21,921 nucleotides of DNA from the NCBI GenBank assembly GCA_964246695.1, contig CAXTSI010000093.1:1-21921 (forward strand), written 5' to 3'. Below the pieces are notes generated by a model. The model had not been told where the DNA came from. It did not search any database and saw only the letters and a program-made list of their open reading frames with translations. This stretch comes from Stigonema sp964246695 (GTDB lineage Bacteria > Cyanobacteriota > Cyanobacteriia > Cyanobacteriales > Nostocaceae). A program made the position numbers and the translations under genes. Positions within the stretch are counted from its first letter, which is position 1, and every line of letters begins with the position of its first letter. Positions 1-7,848 of the stretch are shown here, one piece after another.

Positions 1-62
1 CCCTCACCCCGCCCTCTGGGCACCCCTCTCCCAAGCATGGGAGAGGGGACGGGGGTGAGGGC
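1..62. repeat. C-rich/G-rich palindromic intergenic repeat
   Basis: The stretch begins CCCTCACCCC and ends GGGGGTGAGGG. Its centre pairs CCCCTCTCCCA with TGGGAGAGGGG around AGCA. It is a long imperfect hairpin of a kind common between cyanobacterial genes. The left limit may lie outside the window. Confidence 0.7.
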
Positions 63-128
63 TGAATATCGTAACTGTTTATACGGACATGATATTAGGT
101 GTTAAGTGTCAAAAAGTATCAATAAATA

Positions 129-164
129 CCCCTCTCTGCAAGCAGGAAGGGGTTAGGGGGTGGG
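129..164. repeat. second palindromic repeat, possible msrA terminator
   Basis: CCCCTCTCTGC pairs imperfectly with GCAGGAAGGGG and is followed by a G-rich tail. It resembles the repeat at 1-62 and lies about 30 bp past the msrA stop codon. On the minus strand it could end msrA transcription, but there is no T-run, so the role is inferred. Confidence 0.5.
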
Positions 165-192
165 ATACATTAAAGTCCCACTCATTCCTTTA

Positions 193-849
193 TTAAGATT
201 GAGCTATTCCTATGGGACACGAAACGTTGGTTCCGCCTATGCCACAGTACCCACTGGGATTTTTTGCCAAGTACTGCTGATGGTAGTCTTCAGCATAGTA
301 GAATTCAGGAGCATCAAGGATTTCCGTGGTAATCTGACCATAACCTGCGGCGTTAAGAGCTTGTTGATAAGCGTCCCGCGATGCTTCTGCTAGCTTCCTT
401 TGGCTGTCAGAATACACGTAAATCCCAGAACGGTACTGAGTACCAGCGTCATTACCTTGGCGCATTCCTTGGGTGGGATTGTGGTTTTCCCAAAAGACTT
501 TTAGTAACTCGGAATAACTAATCACATTTGGGTCAAAGACAACAAGCACCACTTCATTGTGACCTGTCTGTCCGGAACATACCTCTTTGTAGGTGGGGTT
601 GGGAGTTGTACCTGCGGCGTAACCCACTGCAGTGGTGAAAACTCCGTTCAGTTGCCAGAATTTGCGTTCTGCTCCCCAAAAGCACCCCATGCCAAACACT
701 GCTGTCTCCATTCCCTGTGGATAGGGAGGCTTCAACGGATTACCGTTGACATAGTGATTAGCGGGTACTGACATAGGCTGTGCCCGTCCTGGCAAAGCTT
801 CCGCTGGAGAGGGTATGGTTAGTTTTTTACCGAATCCGAATAGCACCAT
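193..849 (-). CDS. msrA: Peptide-methionine (S)-S-oxide reductase MsrA
   Basis: MsrA reduces the S-epimer of methionine sulfoxide in oxidised proteins, with electrons from thioredoxin, in the cytoplasm. The 218-residue product has the family signature GCFWG with catalytic Cys56, then the conserved TPNPTYKEVCSGQTGH region, FWENHNPTQ and GNDAGTQYRS. Two further cysteines near the end (Cys202 in GYCG and Cys211) fit the resolving and recycling cysteines of the multi-cysteine MsrA class. The first 45 residues, before the catalytic domain, match the amino-terminal extension seen in cyanobacterial MsrA proteins. No MsrB domain is fused. The ATG at 847-849 is preceded by an AT-rich leader with a perfect palindrome at 885-905. 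The closest upstream gene on the same strand is the small membrane protein at 1024-1176, 174 bp away. Confidence 0.96.
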   Translation of the reverse strand: MVLFGFGKKLTIPSPAEALPGRAQPMSVPANHYVNGNPLKPPYPQGMETAVFGMGCFWGAERKFWQLNGVFTTAVGYAAGTTPNPTYKEVCSGQTGHNEVVLVVFDPNVISYSELLKVFWENHNPTQGMRQGNDAGTQYRSGIYVYSDSQRKLAEASRDAYQQALNAAGYGQITTEILDAPEFYYAEDYHQQYLAKNPSGYCGIGGTNVSCPIGIAQS

Positions 850-884
850 TGATTTAAACTCTGAATTTAGATCTTTACCTTACT

Positions 885-905
885 TAATATTTTATGAAAA
901 TATTA
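885..905. promoter_or_regulatory. Perfect AT-rich palindrome upstream of msrA
   Basis: TAATATTTT and AAAATATTA form perfect 9-bp arms around a 3-bp spacer, 36 bp before the msrA start. A possible minus-strand -10 box (TATAGT, 910-915) lies just beyond it, so the palindrome would fall near the transcription start. That position suits a repressor site; this is inference. Confidence 0.35.
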
Positions 906-966
906 CTACTATAGCGGTAGAAAAAACCGACAGCTATGCCATCAAATAGCCGTCTGGTGCGTGATA

Positions 967-991
967 GTTACCAACGTCATCGCTTGGTAAC
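967..991 (-). terminator. Possible hairpin after the small membrane protein gene
   Basis: GTTACCAA and TTGGTAAC are perfect 8-bp arms with a 9-nt loop, 33 bp past the stop codon of the minus-strand gene at 1024-1176. There is no T-run, so it could equally be a regulatory or repeat structure. Confidence 0.3.
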
Positions 992-1023
992 GCTAAGCTA
1001 TAACTAGCTCCCAGGTTGTGCGT

Positions 1024-1176
1024 CTAAACATCCCGCGCTTTGAAAAAATTATAGATAGCAAGCGCAATGGCTAAAACTAACACGACATGAATTAAATTCC
1101 CTGCAATATGCAAGAACAGCCCTAATGCCCAGAAAGCAAACAGTAGAACTACAATACCCCAAAGAATACCGAACAT
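1024..1176 (-). CDS. Small membrane protein, lmo0937/DUF5670 type
   Basis: This 50-residue ORF starts MFGILWGIVVLL and contains GLFLHIAGNLIHVVLVLAIA. Two hydrophobic helices (about residues 4-22 and 28-44) are separated by the short HIAGNLIH segment, and the end is basic and polar (FKARDV). Length, helix layout and the LFLHIAG..IH motif match the lmo0937 (DUF5670) family of tiny inner-membrane proteins, which are widespread in bacteria and have no established function. The ATG lies at 1174-1176 and the TAG at 1024-1026. The only ribosome-site candidate is a weak GAG about 10 nt upstream. It stands alone between the AddB-like gene and msrA, separated from the former by a palindromic repeat. 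Confidence 0.8.
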   Translation of the reverse strand: MFGILWGIVVLLFAFWALGLFLHIAGNLIHVVLVLAIALAIYNFFKARDV

Positions 1177-1290
1177 AATTTTTACTCAATGTTGATAATA
1201 GAGGATTAATATTAGGGTAATTCTAAGAGGCTGCCAAAAATAATTTAGACACAAATTTTTAACAATCTAGTTCCTTTTCTATTGAAGCAA

Positions 1291-1345
1291 GTAGGGTGGG
1301 CACTGCCCACCTTCTAAGGCAATTGGTGGGCAGTGCCCACCCTAC
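1291..1345. repeat. GTAGGGTGGGCA palindromic repeat, intact copy
   Basis: GTAGGGTGGGCACTGCCCACC and its near-complement at the right end (GGTGGGCAGTGCCCACCCTAC) bracket a short spacer of 13 nt. The same palindrome occurs at 6731-6887, where it is split by a MITE, so this copy shows the ancestral form. It sits just past the stop codon of the gene at 1358-3739. Confidence 0.8.
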
Positions 1346-1357
1346 GATTTTGAAGTA

Positions 1358-3739
1358 TCAAGCGGCATTCAAATCAGAAACGAGCGGAACACAAGCATTT
1401 ACTAAAGGTAACAGCGGACCAAGTTGCTCTTGCCCATTCACAGCTAAATCGCTGTGACACAAATAAACTCTCTCGGATACACGAGAAAGCAAATCTGCCA
1501 AAATCCTTTGCAGTCGTTGTTCTTGTGCCAATTTTTCATCTTCTGCTGTCCAAGGTTCTCCAAGCCTTTGTTGGAGAAAAAATGGCGCTCCGAACAAAGT
1601 AGCTGCACCGCCTTTTGCCCACAAGGGTGAACCAGCATCTAACCAGAAATGCCAGCGGTGAAATCGCCTACTAGATCTGTATTGGAAGATTGTTGCTAAG
1701 GTAACTGCGTTGGCTGTAGGTCCGATAGGACGCACAGGATACGGGTTGGCTGTAATGGTGCCACGTCGCAGCAATTGTATAAATTCGGCAATGTTGGCAT
1801 GAGGCTGAGTGACCCCCCCTGTTTCCCCCCCGTTAACGGGGAAGACAGAAGGGGGGATTTGCCTGAGTCTGGTATCAATTTCCCAGTAATGTTGGGCGGT
1901 TTCCAACAATTCCCGCAGTGCTGACAGTTGGTCGTAGGGGAGATTGCTGCCATTCCATAAAAAGCGCTGAATTGCCCTGTCTAAAAGGGAAATGGGACTA
2001 GGAATTAAACGCATCTCTTGTTGCGATCGCTGCGCCTCTAACCACTGCAGTATTTCTCCATATGCTGTAGTAGCTCTGTAGCCTAGTCTATCCCAGCGGT
2101 CAAACGCTGTCACGGGCAGCAAATTGGGACGTTCAGGATGTGGCACAAAGCAGTAATCTGCTATCAATCCCGCACGTACCGGGTCAATCTTGGCAACGGA
2201 TGTGGTAGCGGATGTAACGGATGGTTGATCTGTGGGACTAACAGATAACTTATCTGTTGCGATCAATTCCGCACGTACCGGGTCCATCTTGGCAACGGAT
2301 TTTGTAGCGGATATAACGGATGGTTGATCTGTGGGACTAACAGATAACTTATCCGTTACATCCGTTACCACATCCGTTGCCCTACTCAACACAACCAGCA
2401 TCTCTGCCACAGCATTCCGATCCACCAAGCGTCCCAAACCAGGATAGACTAGTGCCATTACTGTGAGTAATCCTCGGATAATGGGCGAACTAATCAGAGG
2501 GCGTTGGTCGTTGAGAGACTCTACCGCGATATTTTGCTTTGTGAGGATTTCAGTAAGAGTGTAACGGGCGATCGCATCCAAACCCGGTGCAATGACCGCC
2601 ACTTCATTTGGCTGCACTTGTCCTTCTTTGATAGCATTGACTATCTCCTCTGCTGTTTGTCGTAACAGTTGGGCGCGGGAGGTGGTTTGAATTGACTGCA
2701 CTGCCTCTGGTAAGCTCAATAACACCATTGGTTCTGTGACTAATTTCAGCATCGGCGTAGCAAGCTGATCTGCAAGGCACGAGTTTGATCCAGTCAAGGT
2801 TTCATTAGGCATACGCGCCGCTAACTCGAACATGTAGTCGGGGTCTGCTCCCAGTCCCAATCGCACTGTACCATCGGGATTATAGCTAAATGCCCCTACT
2901 GCACCGCCTTGTAGAAGCAACTCAAACAGGTGACGCGCTACAGCAGGGTAATCATGCACATCGTCCGCTAGCACAGCTTGATAGCGTTTTGCTAGCTGCT
3001 GCTGGTAATTCGGGTCGGGCAACAAATGCTGAGTGTAAAGTTCGACGATCGTTCCGTAGGTAAGTAATCCCCGCTCTAGACACCAGTGACGCCAATCCAG
3101 CAGTAAAGACATCAAAAATTCCGGTTCCAGATTTGTGGTATGATCATCAAGCAGTTGTGTGGGTCGGTTACTGGCGTGCTGTACTAAAGCGCGTGTCAAA
3201 ACATTGCCAATTTCTTCACTCTGGGTGCCGCTGTAAGCAGCTAATTGCATTAAGTCCAAGATGCGACGCACTAAACGGTACTCATTAACACCTGCACGAC
3301 GCAAAGTTTCTTCGTTCAATTGGGGACGCCACAATTTAGTTGCCAATTCCTGCTCAGTTTCTGGGCGTAGTCGTACCGGGAATTGTGCCTTCAATTTCAA
3401 CGACTGAACCAGCAAAGGCCAAAATAACATAACTTCATCCTGAAAAAAACCTAGAGGTGTTTTCCCGCGTACTGGATATTTTCCCTCGGTTGCTGCAACA
3501 ATTCTATCTGTGAACTCCCGCCGATTCTCGCTATTAGCAGCCAAAGCTAAAACTGCTGGTTCTGCTTGATGAAGATACAGGTGTTTTGGTATGCGGTCAC
3601 CATTTTTTCGGAAGTTTTTAGTATGCAGTAATCCATTTCTGGGAGCAACGCCATCCACCCAACTACAAAACTGCTCCACCAAACGAGCAGTCTTACCGCT
3701 ACGGCTAGGACCAACTATCCAAAGGCAATCAGAAATCAC
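1358..3739 (-). CDS. AddB/UvrD-like ATPase ('recombinase family' protein)
   Basis: The 793-residue product begins almost at once with a Walker A P-loop, WIVGPSRSGKTARL (residues 8-21). The middle has helicase-like segments such as QAVLADDVHDY (a possible degenerate Walker B, about residue 253) and EVAVIAPGLDAIARY (about residue 380). The C-terminal part (SSRRFHRWHFWLDAGSPLW ... ERVYLCHS) resembles the last domain of UvrD/AddB-type proteins. Cyanobacterial proteins of this shape are usually annotated as recombinase family; a role in recombinational repair is family inference. No PD-(D/E)XK nuclease motif was recognised, so it may be an inactive or non-nuclease relative. The start is GTG at 3737-3739, supported by AAGGAG six bases upstream. 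Residues about 454-516 are an inserted palindromic duplication, described separately. It is divergent from pxcA. Confidence 0.72.
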   Translation of the reverse strand: MISDCLWIVGPSRSGKTARLVEQFCSWVDGVAPRNGLLHTKNFRKNGDRIPKHLYLHQAEPAVLALAANSENRREFTDRIVAATEGKYPVRGKTPLGFFQDEVMLFWPLLVQSLKLKAQFPVRLRPETEQELATKLWRPQLNEETLRRAGVNEYRLVRRILDLMQLAAYSGTQSEEIGNVLTRALVQHASNRPTQLLDDHTTNLEPEFLMSLLLDWRHWCLERGLLTYGTIVELYTQHLLPDPNYQQQLAKRYQAVLADDVHDYPAVARHLFELLLQGGAVGAFSYNPDGTVRLGLGADPDYMFELAARMPNETLTGSNSCLADQLATPMLKLVTEPMVLLSLPEAVQSIQTTSRAQLLRQTAEEIVNAIKEGQVQPNEVAVIAPGLDAIARYTLTEILTKQNIAVESLNDQRPLISSPIIRGLLTVMALVYPGLGRLVDRNAVAEMLVVLSRATDVVTDVTDKLSVSPTDQPSVISATKSVAKMDPVRAELIATDKLSVSPTDQPSVTSATTSVAKIDPVRAGLIADYCFVPHPERPNLLPVTAFDRWDRLGYRATTAYGEILQWLEAQRSQQEMRLIPSPISLLDRAIQRFLWNGSNLPYDQLSALRELLETAQHYWEIDTRLRQIPPSVFPVNGGETGGVTQPHANIAEFIQLLRRGTITANPYPVRPIGPTANAVTLATIFQYRSSRRFHRWHFWLDAGSPLWAKGGAATLFGAPFFLQQRLGEPWTAEDEKLAQEQRLQRILADLLSRVSERVYLCHSDLAVNGQEQLGPLLPLVNACVPLVSDLNAA
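2192..2381. repeat. In-frame 99-bp tandem duplication bounded by inverted arms
   Basis: A 99-bp unit occurs twice in tandem: GGCAACGGAT at 2192 recurs at 2291, and the GATCTGTGGGACTAAC segment at 2227 recurs at 2326. It therefore adds 33 residues per copy (DKLSVSPTDQPSV ...) without a frameshift. The left end (2192-2222) and the right end (2351-2381) are inverted 31-bp arms with one mismatch. The arm beginning at 2291 pairs with the same right arm with four mismatches, giving a 91-nt hairpin. The arms are themselves made of repeated GTAACGGAT-type words. Confidence 0.9.
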
Positions 3740-3826
3740 AACCGTCTCCTTGGGGATTTGCTAAGATACTTCGTACGTTAACTTAAGCTTATAAAGTAAC
3801 TAAATAATGCGGAATGATTGTCTACA

Positions 3827-5170
3827 ATGAATTATTCTGTCTTGACCCAAAAAATTTACAATGTCTTACTTAAGGCATACAAGTGGTACTTACGGACGCC
3901 AGAGCGTTCTTTGGATGAGGCTTATAAAGCTGCTTTGCAGATTAAGGCAATAGAAACTAAACATTTCAATGGTAGTAAAATAGACTCTGCCGCAGCAATT
4001 CATAGCACCAGTGTTATGGATTATTTTGAGTTAGACCTTAAAAAACAATTAAGAATTATCCGGATGCGGCTTACAGAGTTTAAAGCTACCCGTTTTTTCT
4101 TAAACGAGTCTAATCAAAAAGATTACATACGATTTGGTATAGAGTGTCACAATCCTTCTCAGATTTTAGAAAAACTAACATTCATTGATGGAGTCATAGC
4201 AAAATACAACGCATTAAACGCATTAGATGATGATGTAACTACGTCGTCAGATATAATTATCCAAGATGGAAATGTAACAGTACCTGCAACAATTCCACAA
4301 AAACCTCAAAATTTATTAACTAAAAAATCGGCTAATAATCAACCACGGAGTAAGGCAGACACAACCGGGATATTACCCCGTTCGATTTTCAAGACTATTA
4401 ATCGTCTGCAAGTTGAATTAGTAGATCCCAACGCCGAAAAAGAGGTTGTACAAAATTTTCGCAAGTCGCAAAGAAGAACAATCACATCTGTGAGGTTTCT
4501 GTTGCTGCTAATCATCGTGCCTATTCTCATCCATCAGCTATCAAAACCCTTGATAGTGGGACCGATTCTTGATCGTTTTAAGAGTTCTTCTGAGGAAATT
4601 GCATTATTCCTCAACTCTGAAATGGAAGAAGAAGCACTGTCAGAACTCCAAAAGTTTGAACAGAGAATCAGGTTTGAAAATCTGATTAAAAACACCGCCC
4701 TACTGCCTGCTGAGCAGATGGAAAAGGAGATGGAAGAACGGGTGAAAGAAAAGGCTCATGATATTGCTGAAGAATATCGCGAGACTAGCGGGGAAGCTAT
4801 CAAAAATGTTTTTGCAGATATCTTGGCTGTTTCTGCTTTCGCTTGGCTTTTGGTAGTTAGCAAGCGAGAAATCGCCATGTTAAAAGAGTTCGTTGACAAT
4901 GTAGTCTATGGTCTAAGTGACAGTGCCAAGGCATTTATTATTATTTTGTTCAGCGATATCTTTGTAGGTTTCCACTCTCCTCATGGCTGGGAAGTACTTC
5001 TAGAAGGGATATCGCGCCATTTTGGATTACCAGCCTCTCACGATTTTATCTTCTTATTTATTGCCACATTCCCAGTGATTTTAGATACCATCTTTAAATA
5101 CTGGATTTTCCGATACTTAAATCGCATCTCTCCTTCAGCAGTCGCTACCTACCGCAATATGAATGAGTAG
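3827..5170 (+). CDS. pxcA: Proton extrusion protein PxcA (CemA family)
   Basis: PxcA is the cyanobacterial relative of chloroplast CemA and is needed for light-driven proton release and pH/ion balance across the cytoplasmic membrane. The product has a long soluble N-terminal half beginning NYSVLTQKIYNVLLKAYKWY and the conserved TPERSLDEAYKAAL. Four hydrophobic segments follow, at about residues 222-240, 326-345, 367-385 and 406-427. The C-terminal CemA domain includes FHSPHGWE (382-389) and FPVILDTIFKYWIFRYLNRISPS. A charged, probably coiled stretch (about 255-320) separates helices one and two, as in the family. I use the ATG at 3827, giving 447 residues; a TTG three codons upstream (3818) is in frame. 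GGA at 3811-3813 fits the ATG poorly but the TTG no better. It is the first gene of the plus-strand side and divergent from the AddB-like gene. Confidence 0.93.
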   Translation: MNYSVLTQKIYNVLLKAYKWYLRTPERSLDEAYKAALQIKAIETKHFNGSKIDSAAAIHSTSVMDYFELDLKKQLRIIRMRLTEFKATRFFLNESNQKDYIRFGIECHNPSQILEKLTFIDGVIAKYNALNALDDDVTTSSDIIIQDGNVTVPATIPQKPQNLLTKKSANNQPRSKADTTGILPRSIFKTINRLQVELVDPNAEKEVVQNFRKSQRRTITSVRFLLLLIIVPILIHQLSKPLIVGPILDRFKSSSEEIALFLNSEMEEEALSELQKFEQRIRFENLIKNTALLPAEQMEKEMEERVKEKAHDIAEEYRETSGEAIKNVFADILAVSAFAWLLVVSKREIAMLKEFVDNVVYGLSDSAKAFIIILFSDIFVGFHSPHGWEVLLEGISRHFGLPASHDFIFLFIATFPVILDTIFKYWIFRYLNRISPSAVATYRNMNE

Positions 5171-5206
5171 CTAGGCAACAGAGAGTTGGGGAATACAAGG
5201 GATTTC

Positions 5207-5255
5207 ACGCAAAGGCGAGGCGCAAAGTTTTTTTAGCGCCTTTGTGCCTTTGCGT
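5207..5255. repeat. ACGCAAAGG palindromic repeat after pxcA
   Basis: ACGCAAAGG and CCTTTGCGT are perfect outer arms, and GGCGC/GCGCC pair inside with AAAGTTTTTTTA as loop. It is a common cyanobacterial intergenic hairpin, 36 bp past the pxcA stop codon, and could double as its terminator. Confidence 0.65.
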
Positions 5256-5267
5256 AAATAATGAATA

Positions 5268-5369
5268 AGTAGGGTGAGTTAACCGAGAGTACGACACCTT
5301 CTGAGGCAGTGTCGTACTCTCGATTAAGTAAAATTTCGCAAATAACAAGTGCTTTTAACGCACCCTACT
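5268..5369. repeat. Nested palindrome, MITE-like, before mltA
   Basis: The outer arms AGTAGGGTGAGTTAA and TTAACGCACCCTACT pair with one mismatch. An internal hairpin has perfect 14-bp arms, CGAGAGTACGACAC (5284-5297) and GTGTCGTACTCTCG (5309-5322). The layout suggests a short non-autonomous element about 102 bp long. No clear target duplication was found. Confidence 0.6.
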
Positions 5370-5401
5370 GTAATTTAATTTATACTTGATAACTACCCAA
5401 G

Positions 5402-6688
5402 ATGAAAAATAATACACTTGCTCCCATCACCCTCAGCCTCTCTGTAATTCCTCTGATTCTCCTGGTGCCTATACAAACTTTTGAATATAGGGAACTCAGT
5501 CCACCACAATGTCGGGTAAAAAGGTGGGAACTACCAGCATCCCTTCAACCCCGATATCAGAATGTATCTACTCAAAAGCAAAAAGCGCCACCGCTGGTAC
5601 CTATTCAGAAGTCACCGTTTCCTTGTTGTGAGAGCGATCGCTCTTGTTTCGATCAACAAATATGGGGTGAAAACAATCAACTTCCAGATAAAAAGGCACT
5701 GTTAACGGCTATCGATCGCAGTCTGGGATATCTGCTTCGTAGTGAAGCTGCTTACCAACAGTACATGGTGGTAGGTATTACGCGCGATCGCGTCCTCAAA
5801 AGTTTACAAAGATTCCGCCAACTACTGCTAAAGTCTAATTCTGCAGACGAACTGAATGCAGCGATCTCCAAGGAGTTTGTCTTTTACCAGTCAGTCGGGA
5901 ACGACAACAAAGGTTCGGTCTTGTTTACCGCCTATTACGAACCGCTTTACGCAGCTAGTCGCGTTCCGACACCAGAGTATCGCTATCCTATTTATCGTTT
6001 GCCACCCGATTTAGATTCTTGGTCCCAACCTCATCCCACAAGGCTGGAACTAGAAGGATCTGATGGTTTGCAAGGTGCAAAAAATCGGTTACGAGGGTTA
6101 GAGTTGTTTTGGTTGCGCGATCGCCTAGAAGCATATACAGCCCAAATCGAAGGTTCTGCTAGACTTCAGTTTCCTGATGGTACGCAAACAACAGTAGGCT
6201 ATGCCGGAAATATAGCTTACCACTATAAGAGCATCGGGCGAGAACTAGTGAATGATGGCAAATTACCCCTAGAGGGTTTGACTATGCCGATTCTCCTCGA
6301 TTATTTCCAGAAGCATCCCCAAGAGTTAAATATTTATATTCCACGCGATCCCAGCTTTGTATTTTTTAAAGAAAACCACGGTGCTCCAGCACAAGGTTCT
6401 ATCCTAGTTTCACTCACAGCAGAGCGTTCGATTGCTACAGATAAATCTCTCATGCCTCCTGGTGCTTTAGCATTGATTCGCACTTCGGTTCCCTTTGTCA
6501 ATGCCAATGGTGAGATGGAACATCGGATTGTTAGTCGCTATGTTCTCGATCAAGATACAGGCGGCGCGATTAAAGGTGCGGGTAGGGTGGATTATTTTCT
6601 AGGTACTGGTAAGGTGGCTGGCGATCGCGCTGGGGTAACGGTCAGTAACGGAAATTTATATTATCTAATTCTTCAACAAAAAAAGTAA
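5402..6688 (+). CDS. mltA: Membrane-bound lytic murein transglycosylase A (MltA)
   Basis: MltA cleaves the MurNAc-GlcNAc glycan bond in peptidoglycan and leaves 1,6-anhydroMurNAc; it acts in the periplasm. The 428-residue product has an N-terminal hydrophobic segment (about residues 6-24) that can serve as signal or anchor. No lipobox cysteine follows directly, unlike the lipoprotein of E. coli. The MltA domain starts with FTAYYEP (175-181) and YRYPIYRLP. The C-terminal 3D domain carries DQDTGGAIKG (383-392) and RVDYFLGTGKVAG; Asp397 in RVD is the likely catalytic acid by analogy with the family. Residues 30-90 are a proline/cysteine-containing linker without recognised domain. The start is ATG at 5402. 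It lies 231 bp after pxcA, separated by two palindromic repeats, so it probably has its own promoter. Confidence 0.93.
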   Translation: MKNNTLAPITLSLSVIPLILLVPIQTFEYRELSPPQCRVKRWELPASLQPRYQNVSTQKQKAPPLVPIQKSPFPCCESDRSCFDQQIWGENNQLPDKKALLTAIDRSLGYLLRSEAAYQQYMVVGITRDRVLKSLQRFRQLLLKSNSADELNAAISKEFVFYQSVGNDNKGSVLFTAYYEPLYAASRVPTPEYRYPIYRLPPDLDSWSQPHPTRLELEGSDGLQGAKNRLRGLELFWLRDRLEAYTAQIEGSARLQFPDGTQTTVGYAGNIAYHYKSIGRELVNDGKLPLEGLTMPILLDYFQKHPQELNIYIPRDPSFVFFKENHGAPAQGSILVSLTAERSIATDKSLMPPGALALIRTSVPFVNANGEMEHRIVSRYVLDQDTGGAIKGAGRVDYFLGTGKVAGDRAGVTVSNGNLYYLILQQKK

Positions 6689-6730
6689 ACCTTATTGCCC
6701 TCTACCCAGTCTTATATATAGCTTGCATAA

Positions 6731-6887
6731 GTAGGGTGGGCAGTGCCCACCAATTACAAATGTTGGTGGGCACTCAATACTGCTCGGATAAGCAAAAATT
6801 AGAAACCGGGTTTCTTAAAGAAACCCGGTTTCTGGCACCTCAATGACTGTTAACCGAGCAGTATTGGGTGGGCACTGCCCACCCTAC
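6731..6887. repeat. GTAGGGTGGGCA palindrome split by a MITE
   Basis: The left part (6731 to 6774) and right part (6867 to 6887) together rebuild the same kind of palindrome as at 1291-1345, with arms GTAGGGTGGGCAGTGCCCACC and GGTGGGCACTGCCCACCCTAC. The 92-bp element at 6775-6866 interrupts the right arm. This dates the palindrome as older than the inserted element. Confidence 0.85.
6775..6866. mobile_element. 92-bp MITE with 10-bp target duplication (copy 1)
   Basis: The ends are CAATACTGCTCGG and CCGAGCAGTATTG, perfect over 13 bp. The direct repeat GGTGGGCACT flanks the element immediately on both sides (6765-6774 and 6867-6876) and is the target duplication. The interior holds a 33-nt hairpin, AGAAACCGGGTTTCTT plus its complement (6801-6833). 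No coding capacity is present. A 10-bp duplication with terminal repeats of this size fits an IS4-type parent transposase; that parentage is inference. The second copy is at 21645-21737. Confidence 0.88.
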
Positions 6888-7433
6888 ATTAAATTTGGCA
6901 ACTAAGTAGGTAGGCACAAATAACAAGAGCAAGTACAAAATGTAAAACGCTCAAAACCGCAAGCGAATTGCTTCACTTCGCTTCGCTCCTGAGATCTTGC
7001 ACCATTCTCAACAAGACTAAAAAAACCGGGTTTCTCAACCTTAAATCAAGGGTATGACCATTAGTCATTCTCAAGAAACCCGGTTTTTCACCCAGGTGCA
7101 AGATGTAAGGCTCCGTTCGCTGCGGACATAGTTATAAATTTTCTCGCCCACCTACTTACCGCTCTTTTATTACTGTCGCCAAATTAAATTTGAAACCCTA
7201 TATTATAGGTTAGTCCGCGCAGGCGGACTTTGTCTTTGTAGCCGCGACTTCCAGTCGTCGGGTTGCCCCGCCGTTACCATGTGGTCAATTCTACAAGCCG
7301 AAATGACGGAATTCCGTTATACACATGATGCTCAATTTGTGAGCGTGCGTAGGTTCTAGTGAGGTTGACTATACAAAAAATTCACAATTAAACATAATCT
7401 TTTTAGTTAATTTATATAATTTAATGTATTATT
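6888..7433. other. Gene-free region of composite palindromes
   Basis: No credible coding sequence was found here. ATCTTGCACC (6994-7003) pairs with GGTGCAAGAT (7095-7104). Inside, AAAAACCGGGTTTCT (7021-7035) pairs perfectly with AGAAACCCGGTTTTT (7074-7088). Further out, AAGTAGGTAGGC near 6904 faces GCCCACCTACTTA near 7146, and TTAAATTTGGCA faces GCCAAATTAAATTT at the edges (about 6890 and 7180). At 7205-7270 there is a GC-rich block (GTCCGCGCAGGCGGAC, then GCCGCGAC) that looks like another dispersed repeat. I see nothing in 7271-7433. Confidence 0.6.
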
Positions 7434-7536
7434 TATAGCAGTCCTAAATCATTTGTGAACGCGGAGAAACCCGGTTTCTTAAAGAAACCGGGTTTCTGGC
7501 ACTGTAAATTTTCACAAATCAAATAGGATTGCTATA
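7434..7536. mobile_element. MITE-like palindrome with TATAGCAGTCC ends
   Basis: The left end TATAGCAGTCCTAAATC... and right end ...TTTGATTTAGGA-type complement (GGATTGCTATA) form imperfect arms of about 26 bp, ending inside at GTGAA/TTCAC. The interior carries the 33-nt AGAAACCCGGTTTCTT hairpin (7465-7497), the same core as in the CAATAC-ended MITEs. A target duplication could not be fixed because the flanks are TA-rich. Confidence 0.65.
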
Positions 7537-7848
7537 TAATATTTACCATCTTAAAGACCTCCAAGCGATCTCCACTGTTTACGCTTCTTTAAATCGAAGA
7601 TCGTCAAAATGGAACTACAAAAATTATTTGTCGTCATACGTAGTCAGTTTCAGTGACTTAGCTACTAACCTTTACAAAATAGGGAGATGTCACAAGTTTA
7701 TTTTTCCCTTCTATTTAAATTTAGTCAAACATACTGCATAAATCTGAAATACTGTCCCTATAGCTTGTAGATAGCTGTATTCCTACTGAAGTAAGATACT
7801 CATTTGTATTTATTACGATAAATTGAACGTTAAATTGGGGGGTTAAAA

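Noticed and set aside
7205..7270. Possible tRNA in the GC-rich block
   Set aside because: No acceptor stem, T-loop (GTTCGA type) or anticodon arm could be laid out; it fits a dispersed repeat.
7529..7741. 70-residue plus-strand ORF before the PIN gene
   Set aside because: It begins inside the MITE end, has no ribosome site or domain and does not look like an antitoxin.
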